Positions 45,241-54,196 of a stretch of DNA of 64,000 bases are shown piece after piece. The stretch lies in the NCBI GenBank assembly GCA_014642895.1, contig BMJD01000021.1:1-64000 (forward strand). Direction: 5' to 3'. Numbering within the stretch: the first letter of the stretch is position 1; each line of letters starts with the position of its first letter. The translations under genes and the position numbers were made by a program. Source of the DNA: Lentibacillus populi. GTDB taxonomy: Bacteria; Bacillota; Bacilli; Bacillales; Amphibacillaceae. Under the pieces are notes generated by a model that worked only from the letters and a program-made list of their open reading frames with translations, made no database searches and was not told where the DNA came from.

Positions 45241-45269
45241 ATAATACTAACTTATTTCGATGTTTGTAA
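45241..45269 (-). promoter_or_regulatory. mprF promoter
   Basis: On the minus strand TTACAA (45264-45269), 17 nt, TATTAT (45241-45246), about 55 nt before the start codon. Confidence 0.5.
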
Positions 45270-45430
45270 TACGCCTTATTCGTAAAAAGGTTCCAGTTTT
45301 CTCAATTCCAATTACTAATTTTTCCATTTAACGATAAAACCTAGCATGCAATTTTTATTTTACAAACAAAAACAGAATCCATCCTATTGAATCTCCTTAC
45401 AAAACCTTACGTAATTGTAAGAAAAAGAAT

Positions 45431-45453
45431 GGAAGCGCCCTGATGGCGCTCCC
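45431..45453 (-). terminator. Terminator of the MacB-like permease gene
   Basis: On the minus strand GGGAGCGCC, ATCAG, GGCGCTTCC, then ATTCTTTTTCTT. Confidence 0.8.
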
Positions 45454-45465
45454 AAGTATATCAAA

Positions 45466-46803
45466 TTATACCTCTCGTCGCATTGCTTTTAATACATCAA
45501 TTTTGGTTGCACGCTTAGCTGGGCGCATTCCTGATAGAATGGTAACAAGTAAACAGATCCCGACCGCTATTAAAACAAGTGTTGCAGGGATTGACGAGAA
45601 CTTCAAACCTTCTGGAAGTTCTTCATCAAAAGCCATTTCCAATATTAGTGGCAGCCCGCTATTAACCAATAGACTCACACCATAAGCAACGATTGTCCCA
45701 ATAATGGCTCCAATAATCCCAATATAACTGCTCTCCAGTAGAAATATTTGTTTGATTGTTTTTGGATTGGCACCAATTGCTTTCATAATCCCGATATCGG
45801 GTGCACGCTCCGTTACCGCCATTGTCATCGTATTATAGATGCCAATCGACGCGATTACAATGGCGATTGTTCCAACCAGGATCAAGCCGGCTTTTGCAAT
45901 TGTAAAGAGTACGTTAATCTGCTTCATTTCACTAACAACAGAGTACGTTGCATAGTTTGCATTATCCAATTGTTTTGAGATGGCCTCTACACCCTCGAGA
46001 TTTTTAGCATAGACCTTTACATCATCAAATGTATTTGAATCGTCCTCTGCCTCATAATCCGAATCTGGGATAACCCCTTTTGCAGTACCAGTGAAGGCCT
46101 CCACCTCCACCAGGACTTGTTGAGAAATGTATACTTTCGCATCCTCCATCCATTCCCTTGTCGGCTTTTCCGTCATACCCACAATTTTTAATGGAATCGT
46201 CTGTGTTTGCTCCTTGCCAGCCTCCTCCCCTTTACTGACTGTCATCTTTATTGTCTTACCAATCAGCTTCCCCTTGTATTGATATTCCTTTTTTAACTTT
46301 CCTTCTTCATCATATATGGCCTCGCCGTCAGATTCGGAATGAAGATAATTGGCAAAATCATAGCCGACAACAATTTCATTATCCTCCTTTGGCAGCCGCC
46401 CTTCATGCAGTTCCAAACCGGATTTTAATTCAGATGGAAAATCAGCTACCACTGTTTCTGCCTCTATCTGGTAATCTTCTATCTGGTAAACCGGCATTTG
46501 CTGCAGGTTTTTCTTTCTGGTAACAGCTTTTACTCCTTCAATCGATTCCATATATTCAATGTCACTCACCGTTAATGGCTGATAATTACCATCTTTACCC
46601 TCATGGCCATGGACGTCGATTTGGGTAACAATCTGCTGCTCCATCGTGTCATCAACGACTGTTTGCTGTAATCCATAGCCAATGGAAGCCAGCACAATGA
46701 GAAATGCGCAGCCCATTGCCGTAGCTAAAATGGTCATAAAAGTTCTGACCTTGTTCTTTTTAATATTTTGTCCGACAAATGAAAACCGATCTTTTAATCT
46801 CAT
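45466..46803 (-). CDS. ABC transporter permease, FtsX/MacB type (YtrF-like)
   Basis: 445 residues: TM1 at about 22-42 with the opening QNIKKNKVRTFMTILATAMGCAFLIVLASIGYGLQ, a large extracytoplasmic MacB-PCD domain (about 50-300), and three helices in the C-terminal FtsX domain with ERAPDIGIMKAIGANPKTI and MRPAKRATKIDVLKAMR. Such permeases act as mechanotransducers rather than channels. It is paired with the upstream ATPase gene (4-bp overlap) and corresponds to ytrE-ytrF of Bacillus subtilis by order. Confidence 0.88.
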   Translation of the reverse strand: MRLKDRFSFVGQNIKKNKVRTFMTILATAMGCAFLIVLASIGYGLQQTVVDDTMEQQIVTQIDVHGHEGKDGNYQPLTVSDIEYMESIEGVKAVTRKKNLQQMPVYQIEDYQIEAETVVADFPSELKSGLELHEGRLPKEDNEIVVGYDFANYLHSESDGEAIYDEEGKLKKEYQYKGKLIGKTIKMTVSKGEEAGKEQTQTIPLKIVGMTEKPTREWMEDAKVYISQQVLVEVEAFTGTAKGVIPDSDYEAEDDSNTFDDVKVYAKNLEGVEAISKQLDNANYATYSVVSEMKQINVLFTIAKAGLILVGTIAIVIASIGIYNTMTMAVTERAPDIGIMKAIGANPKTIKQIFLLESSYIGIIGAIIGTIVAYGVSLLVNSGLPLILEMAFDEELPEGLKFSSIPATLVLIAVGICLLVTILSGMRPAKRATKIDVLKAMRREV

Positions 46804-47492
46804 AAGCTATCACCATCTTCCAAAAGTCTGCCATCCGCTATGGTAAGACTGCGGTTGCCGATCCCTGCAACTGCATCATCATGTGTAATAATTAGAAAGG
46901 TGGTCCCCAACTCACGATTCAACTGCTGGATAAACTGTAATAAATCCGCTTCTGTTTCACTGTCCAAGCTGCCAGTCGGTTCATCAGCAAGAATTAATGG
47001 CGGATTTAATACTAACGCCCTTGCAATACTAACCCGCTGCTGCTGTCCCCCGGATAATTCACTTGGATAATGATCCTGAAAATCAATTAACCCAACCTTG
47101 TCCAGCATTTCCTTCGTTAATTCTTTTCTTTTTGCAGCATCCATCCCTTGAAACGTTAATGGCAGTTCAATGTTTTGAAAGGCTGTCATACTTGGAATCA
47201 ACTGGAAGCTTTGAAAAATAAACCCCAGATGCTCTAACCGAAAATCAGCAAATTGTGCCTCTGTGAATCCAGTTACCCGCTGATCGTTAATCCAGATTTC
47301 TCCTTCACTTGGCTGGATAAAACCACTAATCAAATTGAGCAATGTCGATTTCCCGGATCCACTTTTACCGACAATGGCAACTATCTCTCCCTTTTCCACA
47401 TGAAAGGATATATCCTTCAGTACTGGCAAAATAGTCTTTTGCCCTTTTTTTCCTACTTCAAAGTGATGACTAAGTTGTTTTACGGTTATCAA
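46800..47492 (-). CDS. ABC transporter ATP-binding protein (YtrE/LolD type)
   Basis: 230 residues. Walker A GKSGSGKSTLL (about 42-52), Q-loop FIFQSFQLIPSMTAFQNIELPL, signature LSGGQQQR, Walker B LILADEPTGSLD, and the H-loop TFLIITHD. The spacing is typical of ATPases partnered with MacB/FtsX permeases. It probably forms the second module of the Ytr-like transporter. It lies 130 bp after a terminator-like hairpin, so it may be expressed partly from its own start. Confidence 0.9.
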   Translation of the reverse strand: MITVKQLSHHFEVGKKGQKTILPVLKDISFHVEKGEIVAIVGKSGSGKSTLLNLISGFIQPSEGEIWINDQRVTGFTEAQFADFRLEHLGFIFQSFQLIPSMTAFQNIELPLTFQGMDAAKRKELTKEMLDKVGLIDFQDHYPSELSGGQQQRVSIARALVLNPPLILADEPTGSLDSETEADLLQFIQQLNRELGTTFLIITHDDAVAGIGNRSLTIADGRLLEDGDSL

Positions 47493-47577
47493 TGTTTATC
47501 CTCCGATTCTTAAATTCAATAAAAGATTTATCTATAAGTCGCTTTTACTTTTCAGTTCAGTTCAGCTTAGAAAGCAG

Positions 47578-47607
47578 GATTTGCTTTTTATGACTCAAAG
47601 CAAACCC
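47578..47607 (-). terminator. Internal terminator-like hairpin in the Ytr-like cluster
   Basis: On the minus strand GGGTTTGCTTT, nine bases, AAAGCAAATCC. The T-run is weak, so read-through into the next ABC module is likely. Confidence 0.5.
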
Positions 47608-47622
47608 CTTTATAGTGTTTCA

Positions 47623-48828
47623 TTATTCGATTTCCATATCACCTAAATACAATGAACAGTTATCAAATTCAGCAGCTGGTTTAGCTTTGACTATTTCCCC
47701 TTGATAAAGTGATTTTCCCGTTTCCAAGCTCACGATAGTTAAAGTTGCTGTTTTGTTCTCATCTGTGCCATGAACAAGCACGTATAATTTCCCGCCTTTA
47801 ATTGCTTTAAAAGATTCTGCATCTTTATCGATTTGTGGCTGCTTAATCGTAAATTTAGCTTGAACCGCTTTATCTTCTATATTATAGGGGGTAACAACAA
47901 TCCCGTTTTCGTCCGTTTTCATACTGTAGATCGTTGAACCATCAAATATTTTCTCTTGGACTTGAAGCTCCTTTGGCAATTTCACAGCCTCTTTTTCTCT
48001 CGTTTCCAAATTATAAACATATAGCTCATTATCTATTTCTTTAGAATTAGATGAACCATCATTCAGTTGCACCTCTTCCCTGATAACCTTGTTAAGAAAA
48101 ATATACTTAGACACCTCATTACTGGCTGTGCCATTTAACATGGAGATATCTGCATAACGATTTTCCTTCTGTTCCTGTGCTGCTGACATAATCGGTGATT
48201 CTCCGATAAAGCTGTTTGTTTTCATGTTAAAGCTGTATAGTTTGATTTCCATCTTGTTTTCACCATAACTTTGTGTAATTAACTGAAGTTCATCCCCAAC
48301 AATTTGTACATCTATTACGTCTATATAACCTAGATATTTACCATTTGGTGCATCCATATCAAAATCGGTGGTTTTATCATTTTTCTTATTTAATATCGAT
48401 ACTGTAAACTCGAAACCCCCAGGGTTCATAGTAATGGGTTTATATTCGATAGCTCCATATACAAGATAGTCTTTATTTTCAACAAAGGATGCTGGATCGG
48501 GATATTTTCCTCGCATAAAGTTCCTATATTCCGTTTGATATTGTTTCATTTGTTTCCCTGGATTGCCTTTTAACCTGTCAAAAAACGAACGCTCGCTTGC
48601 ATAATGTGAACCATCCTTTGTTATCTCTATTGGTTCATTTATCGACCTATTGTAATAAGTACCGTTCAGTACAATGTTATTTATTTCATTTTCGTTGCCT
48701 TGAATTGTTTTAATGACAAACTCCGGATACGGGCTCGCTGCAATAACGGAGTTTATATAGAACATTCCAATAGCGAGCACAGAAACCAGCGCAATCGCAA
48801 TTAGCTTCCAATATTTTTTCATCATCAT
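47623..48828 (-). CDS. Exported or anchored protein of the Ytr-like cluster, function unknown
   Basis: 401 residues. One N-terminal hydrophobic segment (about 8-28, WKLIAIALVSVLAIGMFYI) acts as signal anchor; the rest is extracytoplasmic. After 130, repeated short strands of the type YLGYIDVIDVQIVGDELQLIT and NELYVYNLETREKEAVKLP suggest a beta-propeller-like fold. No family recognised. It lies between the YtrB/C-like and YtrE/F-like modules and so may be an accessory or sensing part of the transporter. Confidence 0.7.
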   Translation of the reverse strand: MMMKKYWKLIAIALVSVLAIGMFYINSVIAASPYPEFVIKTIQGNENEINNIVLNGTYYNRSINEPIEITKDGSHYASERSFFDRLKGNPGKQMKQYQTEYRNFMRGKYPDPASFVENKDYLVYGAIEYKPITMNPGGFEFTVSILNKKNDKTTDFDMDAPNGKYLGYIDVIDVQIVGDELQLITQSYGENKMEIKLYSFNMKTNSFIGESPIMSAAQEQKENRYADISMLNGTASNEVSKYIFLNKVIREEVQLNDGSSNSKEIDNELYVYNLETREKEAVKLPKELQVQEKIFDGSTIYSMKTDENGIVVTPYNIEDKAVQAKFTIKQPQIDKDAESFKAIKGGKLYVLVHGTDENKTATLTIVSLETGKSLYQGEIVKAKPAAEFDNCSLYLGDMEIE

Positions 48829-48837
48829 TTTCCCCTC

Positions 48838-49671
48838 CTACACCCTTATCTTTTTATTAAGTAAAAACCTGCTTACCAATATAGAAACAGCAAGGACAAT
48901 TACTCCAATTCCAATTTCGATACCGAGCATTTCCAGCGGATAAAAATAGTTGACCTGTAAAAATTCTTCGATAAGAACTGGCGTAAAGAAAAAAATGACT
49001 CCTACAAGACAATAAGCAATACCCATTAGAATTCCTTTAATACGATAGCTTCGTTCAAATAATATGGCCGTAAACAATATCGCAACCGCCGTGAATCCAG
49101 CACCGTAATAAAGCACAAATTCAATAAAACTCTGTGGGATGATGATGGACAATTCGCGCATGCTTCTAATAATCTCCTGAGGAATTGAATCCACGCGAAA
49201 CTCTTTTGGCACCATCCACTTTAAAATTGTACTTTCAATTGGTAACAGGATTAATTGCAGTGCAACAAACCCGAATGTCGATAATAAAATAGTTGTGATT
49301 TTCGCGAAAAACACGTTCAGTCTGGCAGTTGGCAGCATTAAAAGCCGGTAAACAAATGTATTTTTACCAAACCAATCGCGATACCAAATAAAAAAGATGT
49401 AAAACGCTACTGCTGCTATACAAAGTGCAATTGGTCCAAAAAACCAGTTACTTGTAGTGATGTCAATCATGCTCATTGGCCCTGTTTCAGAAAGAAATTG
49501 TGCTTTTGGTATCATATCCTCATTAATTGCTTTGTTCGCCTGGTTTAAATAACTTTTTGATTTAACAATGACTCCTGCTATTTGGAGAACTACCGTAATA
49601 GCTAATAAAACCGCATATAGCTTTGCAAAACGATTGAATTCAAAATTAACCAGCTTCAAATACCGTTTCAT
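48838..49671 (-). CDS. ABC-2 type permease (YtrC/D-like)
   Basis: 277 residues with six to seven hydrophobic segments; starts MKRYLKLVNFEFNRFAKLYAVLLAI, like ABC-2 permeases working with YtrB-type ATPases. FFAKITTILLSTFGFVALQLILLPI and the IRSMRELSIIIPQSFIEF segment fit the same group. It overlaps the ATPase gene by 4 bp and is followed 10 bp on by the exported-protein gene. One permease here takes the place of the two (ytrC, ytrD) in Bacillus subtilis. Confidence 0.78.
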   Translation of the reverse strand: MKRYLKLVNFEFNRFAKLYAVLLAITVVLQIAGVIVKSKSYLNQANKAINEDMIPKAQFLSETGPMSMIDITTSNWFFGPIALCIAAVAFYIFFIWYRDWFGKNTFVYRLLMLPTARLNVFFAKITTILLSTFGFVALQLILLPIESTILKWMVPKEFRVDSIPQEIIRSMRELSIIIPQSFIEFVLYYGAGFTAVAILFTAILFERSYRIKGILMGIAYCLVGVIFFFTPVLIEEFLQVNYFYPLEMLGIEIGIGVIVLAVSILVSRFLLNKKIRV

Positions 49672-50357
49672 GGCTGATACACCTCTCTCATCACATCAAT
49701 AACAGACTTTCCTTCAGTTTCTCGAACCTCTTCCGTATTGAATTCCTTTAATACAATTCCATTATCCAGCAACACAACTTTATCGATTAAATGCTCAATA
49801 TCGTTTATTTCATGAGTTGTTATGATCACACCACGGTCCTCAATCAAATGACTGGTAAATACATCCGCAATCTGTTCTCGGCTAAACATATCAATGCCGG
49901 AAAATGGTTCATCCATTAAAATAAATTCAACATCCATTGCCAAACCAAGTAAAAGATTAACTTTTGCTGTATTTCCTTTTGATAGCTCTGCTATTCGGTC
50001 CGTTTCTTTCAGCTTAAAGAAGCCGAGTAATTCCGTTGCACGTTCCGGATTCCAGCAATCATAAAAATCGTTCATAAACTCCATTGCATCCGCTATACGC
50101 ATTTGCGGCAGCATCGTTATGGCATCCGGGATGAAGGTGATTTTTTCAAAGCTGGTTTTCGTGATTCTTTCCCCATTCATTAAAATCTGTCCACCGTTTA
50201 TCGGCGTAAGTGCCATAATCGCGTTGAGAATCGTTGTTTTTCCTACGCCATTTATCCCAATCAAACAAGTAATCTCACCTTTATTCGCAGTAAATGACAC
50301 CCCGTTAAGCACTTGTTTACGGCCAAACTTTTTCTTGATATCCTTTACTTCAATCAT
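49668..50357 (-). CDS. ABC transporter ATP-binding protein (YtrB-like)
   Basis: About 229 residues. Walker A GINGVGKTTIL (about 34-44), signature LSKGNTAKV, Walker B EFILMDEPFSGID, H-loop VIITTHE. The degenerate signature LSKGN is typical of YtrB-like ATPases. The frame is open to 50393, but GGGAGGGAG precedes ATG 50357; this start overlaps the end of the GntR gene by 8 bp, so the two are coupled. Confidence 0.88.
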   Translation of the reverse strand: MIEVKDIKKKFGRKQVLNGVSFTANKGEITCLIGINGVGKTTILNAIMALTPINGGQILMNGERITKTSFEKITFIPDAITMLPQMRIADAMEFMNDFYDCWNPERATELLGFFKLKETDRIAELSKGNTAKVNLLLGLAMDVEFILMDEPFSGIDMFSREQIADVFTSHLIEDRGVIITTHEINDIEHLIDKVVLLDNGIVLKEFNTEEVRETEGKSVIDVMREVYQP

Positions 50358-50748
50358 GGTTGTCTCCCTCCCGTTCCTTGCCTTCCTCTGCATACTTTTC
50401 TTTAACCAGATTCAGCACCTCATCAACCGGAACATTAATGGAACGGACGGCGTGGACAAAGGAACTTACCGCCTGCATAATAAGCTCCTCACGAACGGTT
50501 TTTAAAATTTGTTCATCTTTCGTAATCCTGCTAGGTAAATTGCGCTCTGTATAAATCAATCCTTCCTCCTCCATTTCCTTATATGCTCGTTGTGCCGTGT
50601 TTGGATTTATTTTTAATTTATTCGCTAATTCCCGTCGTGACGGAATTTCCTGTCCAGGTTCGAGTAATCCAGTTGCAATCTCTTCTTTAAAATGACGAAT
50701 GACTTGGACATATACAGGATCCCGATTATTAAACTTTGCGTTTTTCAT
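50350..50748 (-). CDS. GntR-family regulator, YtrA subfamily
   Basis: About 132 residues. Only a winged helix (DPVYVQVIRHFKEEIATGLLEPGQEIPSRRELANKLKINPNTAQRAYKEMEEEGLI) and a short C-terminal dimerisation helix; no effector domain, which defines the YtrA subfamily. It should repress its own operon through the three operators upstream. In Bacillus subtilis the ytr operon is induced by cell-wall antibiotics. The frame is open to 50823, but GGGAGC before ATG 50748 and the family length favour the shorter form. Confidence 0.88.
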   Translation of the reverse strand: MKNAKFNNRDPVYVQVIRHFKEEIATGLLEPGQEIPSRRELANKLKINPNTAQRAYKEMEEEGLIYTERNLPSRITKDEQILKTVREELIMQAVSSFVHAVRSINVPVDEVLNLVKEKYAEEGKEREGDNHD

Positions 50749-50791
50749 AGACACAGCTCCCATATTTCTCAGATGTGTAGCTTTATTGAAT

Positions 50792-50815
50792 GGTGTATTA
50801 AGGGGGTAATACACC
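50792..50815 (-). promoter_or_regulatory. GntR/YtrA operator 1
   Basis: GGTGTATTA, six bases, TAATACACC. Downstream of the transcription start, in the leader. Confidence 0.75.
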
Positions 50816-50831
50816 ATTCGCATAAAAAACT

Positions 50832-50853
50832 GTGTATTAAGATATTAATACAC
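50832..50853 (-). promoter_or_regulatory. GntR/YtrA operator 2
   Basis: GTGTATTA, six bases, TAATACAC; the palindrome is one base longer on each side of the spacer. It lies at the probable transcription start. Confidence 0.78.
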
Positions 50854-50861
50854 CCTTGTGA

Positions 50862-50881
50862 TGTATTATACGGTTAATACA
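50862..50881 (-). promoter_or_regulatory. GntR/YtrA operator 3
   Basis: TGTATTA, six bases, TAATACA. It covers the -10 box and half of the spacer of the promoter. Confidence 0.75.
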
Positions 50882-50893
50882 CTTTGACGTCAA
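50865..50893 (-). promoter_or_regulatory. Promoter of the Ytr-like operon
   Basis: On the minus strand TTGACG (50888-50893), 17 nt, TATAAT (50865-50870). Strong, and overlapped by operator 3, so bound repressor should exclude RNA polymerase. Confidence 0.85.
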
Positions 50894-50931
50894 TAAGGTT
50901 TTTTAAATAATTGTGATAAAAAATTCTTTTA

Positions 50932-51525
50932 TTAGCCAAAAAATATATTGTTGTTTTCATCATCCTGACAATCTTTATGTCGGTCATAGGTCGTATCATA
51001 ATCCCCTTCAAGAACGATTGTATTTGCAATTAAGTCATGAATGGAACAATGATCGTTTCGAATGCAGATTATGAAAATGGATAAGATAGGCAACCCATAG
51101 ATAATTACCATAAATAAGACAAAAGCGAAAACCGGGATATTCCAGTCATTATGAAATCCTGTAAAAATGAATGTATGGGCCATTTGCCACGGCAGTAGTT
51201 TAATGATATTTTTCAGTATTACCTGCGTTAATGTTAGTGGTAAATTACCAATCGAATCGATATGGATATGCATCATTCGTTTTCCAAAGGTAGCTCTGGC
51301 TTTTCCATACTCAGTTATCACAAAATATAAGAAAACAGGAAAAAGTAATGTTGAAAAAGCGATCAGTTCTTCTCCCAAACGCCCCATTGCAGGTGGCCCA
51401 TCAAGAAATATATGGTACAATAACTGTGTGACCCCAAGTAAACCGATTACATATACGATAATCAAAAGAATATCTACTAGTAAGGCTAGCAGTCTCTTTT
51501 TTAAGCTGGCAGCACTTTTTGACAT
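50932..51525 (-). CDS. RDD-family membrane protein
   Basis: About 197 residues. The RDD signature is seen in SLKKRLLALLVDILLIIVYVIG, with R and D in the first helix; further helices at about 50-75, 105-130 and 135-160, and KARATFGKRMMHIHI between them, which is the second conserved RDD region. Function unknown; some RDD proteins are sodium/proton antiporters in halophiles. The polar tail DYDTTYDRHKDCQDDENNN is cytoplasmic. The frame is open to 51570; AGGGGTGAACG precedes ATG 51525. Confidence 0.78.
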   Translation of the reverse strand: MSKSAASLKKRLLALLVDILLIIVYVIGLLGVTQLLYHIFLDGPPAMGRLGEELIAFSTLLFPVFLYFVITEYGKARATFGKRMMHIHIDSIGNLPLTLTQVILKNIIKLLPWQMAHTFIFTGFHNDWNIPVFAFVLFMVIIYGLPILSIFIICIRNDHCSIHDLIANTIVLEGDYDTTYDRHKDCQDDENNNIFFG

Positions 51526-51641
51526 ACGTTCACCCCTGAATTTTATTCCGATTCTAAAGTTAGCAATCATTGTTTGGCATGGTGAGGGTAATAACTCCCC
51601 TAAAATCTGTTCTTAATGGAAATAACGAGAAAGTAATTTGA

Positions 51642-51675
51642 AGGCTGTTCCTCCCCAAAAGAGATGGAACAGCCT
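51642..51675 (-). terminator. Terminator of the S13 penicillin-binding protein gene
   Basis: AGGCTGTTCC and GGAACAGCCT arms, seven bases after the stop codon. The T-run is poor. Confidence 0.55.
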
Positions 51676-51681
51676 GATTAT

Positions 51682-53226
51682 CTACTGCCCTTCCATTTCA
51701 TGCTCAGCAAGTGTTGTTGCAATAGCATCTTCTATTGCCGTAATCTTTCCGCTTGAACCAAGGTAATTATTAATCAAAATGGAAAAGACCAGATCCTCCC
51801 CATCCTTTGACGTAACATAGCCGGAAAGGGTGGAGACACCAGTTAAAGAGCCCGTTTTTGCAGTAACATTCCCTTTAGCTGGGCCTGAAGTCATTCGATT
51901 ACGCAATGTACCGCCGACTAATCGATCCGGTTCGCCTGCAATTGGCAGTGATTTTTTGAAAGCCGGGAACCAGCTTTTATTCTGTGCTTCCACTAATAAC
52001 TGGGTGAGATCGTTGGCTGGAATCATTGTTTTATGAGACATCCCTGAACCGTCACGCAATTGGATTGTGTCCGGATTAACTCCAAGGTCCTCAGCCACGT
52101 CCTTGATCACCTTGAGGCCCTCATCCCAGCTTCCTTCCTTACCGACAACCTTTCCCATTTCTTTCGTTAACATTTCCCCGTGCCCATTGTTACTCAATTT
52201 CATAAAGGGGATCAGTAATTCCTTCAGGGGCATTGATTCCTTAAAGGTAAGTATCCGTGCTCCGTCAGGGGTTGCATTATATTTTTCTTTGGATTTCCCA
52301 ATAAAATCAATCCCTTGTTCCTTTAAAGAGGCTTTAAAAACACTTAACACATAGCCAGCAGGTTCCCATACAGATGACCAGGCGCGTGAGGTCGAACCAT
52401 CTTCGGGCATTGTCCCTTCAACTATTATTTTATTTGATCCATGCTCCCGCTCAATAGAAATGTCCTTCTCTCCATCCGCCGCTACCATTTTTGTCTTGTT
52501 CACGATTGTAACGTAGTTTGTTTCTGGTGTAACCGTGACTTCGGCTCGTCTAGCGGGATTTTGGGAAGGGTTCACTTCCACGATAACTGTCCCTGCATCA
52601 TAATCCTCATTAGGAGATAATGTTAATGCGGACACTTGAGCACCGGTGTAAAAAGGTTCATCTGACCAATTTAGATCCTGTGAGAGGCGAACATCATCAT
52701 ACCATGTATCGTCACTGACCAGATCGCCTTTAATTTTGTTGATGCCAAATTCTTTTAATTTCTTCGCAAACTGGTCAAGATCTTCTTTCAGTAAGGTAGG
52801 GTCTCCTTTTCCTTTGAGATAAAGGTTCCCATGCAATACCTTTCCTTTCTTATTGCCATCGGTTAAAACCTCTGTACGAAAGCGGTAATCCTTTCCGAGT
52901 GTTTCCAATGCGGCAGCTGCAGTAAGTAATTTCATGTTGGATGCCGGGTGCAAGCGAATATCCCCAAGCTGTTCGAAAAGCAATTCACCGGTTTCTGCTT
53001 TCTTGATACTGACACCGGTTGTCGTCCCATCCAGGTGCTCATTATCCAGAATAGCCTCCAGCTTTTCGTCCAGTGTGGCATTTTCGTCAAACACTGCTTC
53101 TGTATTTTCATCGGATGCCTTTACCAATAAACCTTCTTCCCGATCCATAAAAGGGACAATAGCAAGAAATGTAAGCAAAACAAGTAATAAACTGTTTCTT
53201 GTACAGGTTCTCCAATCCATGGGCAT
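51682..53226 (-). CDS. D-alanyl-D-alanine carboxypeptidase/endopeptidase, S13 family (PBP4 type)
   Basis: About 514 residues. A signal peptide (about 10-38) is followed by the transpeptidase fold: SNMK (active Ser near 96-98 in HPASNMKLLTAAAALE), a large inserted domain, the SNN motif in MKLSNNGHGEMLTKE, and KTG in TAKTGSLTGVSTLSGY. It cleaves D-Ala-D-Ala ends or cross-links of peptidoglycan outside the cell; DacC of Bacillus subtilis is the likely counterpart. AAAGGA precedes ATG 53226, with an in-frame GTG two codons earlier. Confidence 0.92.
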   Translation of the reverse strand: MPMDWRTCTRNSLLLVLLTFLAIVPFMDREEGLLVKASDENTEAVFDENATLDEKLEAILDNEHLDGTTTGVSIKKAETGELLFEQLGDIRLHPASNMKLLTAAAALETLGKDYRFRTEVLTDGNKKGKVLHGNLYLKGKGDPTLLKEDLDQFAKKLKEFGINKIKGDLVSDDTWYDDVRLSQDLNWSDEPFYTGAQVSALTLSPNEDYDAGTVIVEVNPSQNPARRAEVTVTPETNYVTIVNKTKMVAADGEKDISIEREHGSNKIIVEGTMPEDGSTSRAWSSVWEPAGYVLSVFKASLKEQGIDFIGKSKEKYNATPDGARILTFKESMPLKELLIPFMKLSNNGHGEMLTKEMGKVVGKEGSWDEGLKVIKDVAEDLGVNPDTIQLRDGSGMSHKTMIPANDLTQLLVEAQNKSWFPAFKKSLPIAGEPDRLVGGTLRNRMTSGPAKGNVTAKTGSLTGVSTLSGYVTSKDGEDLVFSILINNYLGSSGKITAIEDAIATTLAEHEMEGQ

Positions 53227-53410
53227 GTCCACATCCTTTTATAATTTGAATATTTTAATTATATAGTAAAGGAATAGAGAGGAATAGAGTGCTTGTTAAA
53301 AACACAACTAATGAACTATAGAAAATGTTTACAATTTAATCAAAGGGTCACTACCCGTGGGGTTACGATATTCAATTGTCCCTTATCATTATGGTTGCCA
53401 TTGCGATCAT

Positions 53411-54067
53411 TCACCGGTTTTTATTGCTATTGCTAACCACCCAGGATTTCGATCGGGATTTTCTCAAATAAACATCGGCTAATGCTATTGAAAACCGTGA
53501 ATACAAAAGATACGTGCGATATATGTCGGCACGTATATCTCCTGCACTGGAATCAACCCAATCTATAATTGTCACTTTGTCCTCTGACATAATCAAATTA
53601 AACAAATGATAATCTCCATGACAAAGCCTTTCCTCAAATGTCACCGCTTTCAATTTTTGCATTAGAGCAAACTTATGTCTTTTATCCAAATTAGGGGCTG
53701 ATTTAATTTGACGGCTTAATTTTTCAGACATTGGCTCAAGAGAGTTAGCGATAATCATATGAATTTTTTGTTGTATATCAATGGAAATATTCATGTAATA
53801 TTCTGCTTGTTCCATGTTTTCGGATAGGATATCACCTATTGTTCTACCCTTAATATATTCCATTATTATAGCTTGTTTCCCATCTATTTTCGTAACATCC
53901 AATATTTTTGGTACAGAGAGTCCACACGAATAAGCATGTTCTTGCTTATATGCTTCATATAAAGATTCCGTGTCCGGCAAATAGTTATTAAATACTTTAA
54001 TGATCTTGTTTTCATGTAGATAGATTTTAGCTGTATTTCCTATTGCTATTGGAGCACCTAAATTCAT
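53411..54067 (-). CDS. Aminoglycoside phosphotransferase-like kinase, short C-terminus
   Basis: About 218 residues. Kinase features: the N-lobe GNTAKIYLHENKIIKVFNNY with the ATP-binding Lys, HGDYHLFNLI (catalytic Asp and Asn) and IIDWVDSSAGD (metal Asp). The last part, after ADVYLRKSRSK, turns into a low-complexity SWVVSNSNKNR end, where related proteins have a further helical region of about 40 residues; no continuation was found in the other frames. It may be truncated. Substrate unknown. AAAGGAGAG precedes ATG 54067. Confidence 0.75.
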   Translation of the reverse strand: MNLGAPIAIGNTAKIYLHENKIIKVFNNYLPDTESLYEAYKQEHAYSCGLSVPKILDVTKIDGKQAIIMEYIKGRTIGDILSENMEQAEYYMNISIDIQQKIHMIIANSLEPMSEKLSRQIKSAPNLDKRHKFALMQKLKAVTFEERLCHGDYHLFNLIMSEDKVTIIDWVDSSAGDIRADIYRTYLLYSRFSIALADVYLRKSRSKSWVVSNSNKNR

Positions 54068-54196
54068 TGGGGGATCTCTCCTTTCCTGAACATATAATTT
54101 TGGGGACAATACTATAAAAAAGATAATTCACCGACATCAAAATTTACCATTACCAAAACCAAAAATAAAAAAATTAGTATATACTCATAATAAGAT

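Noticed and set aside
46251..46523. A 90-codon + frame opposite the MacB-like permease gene.
   Set aside because: Antisense to a supported gene and low in protein-like features.
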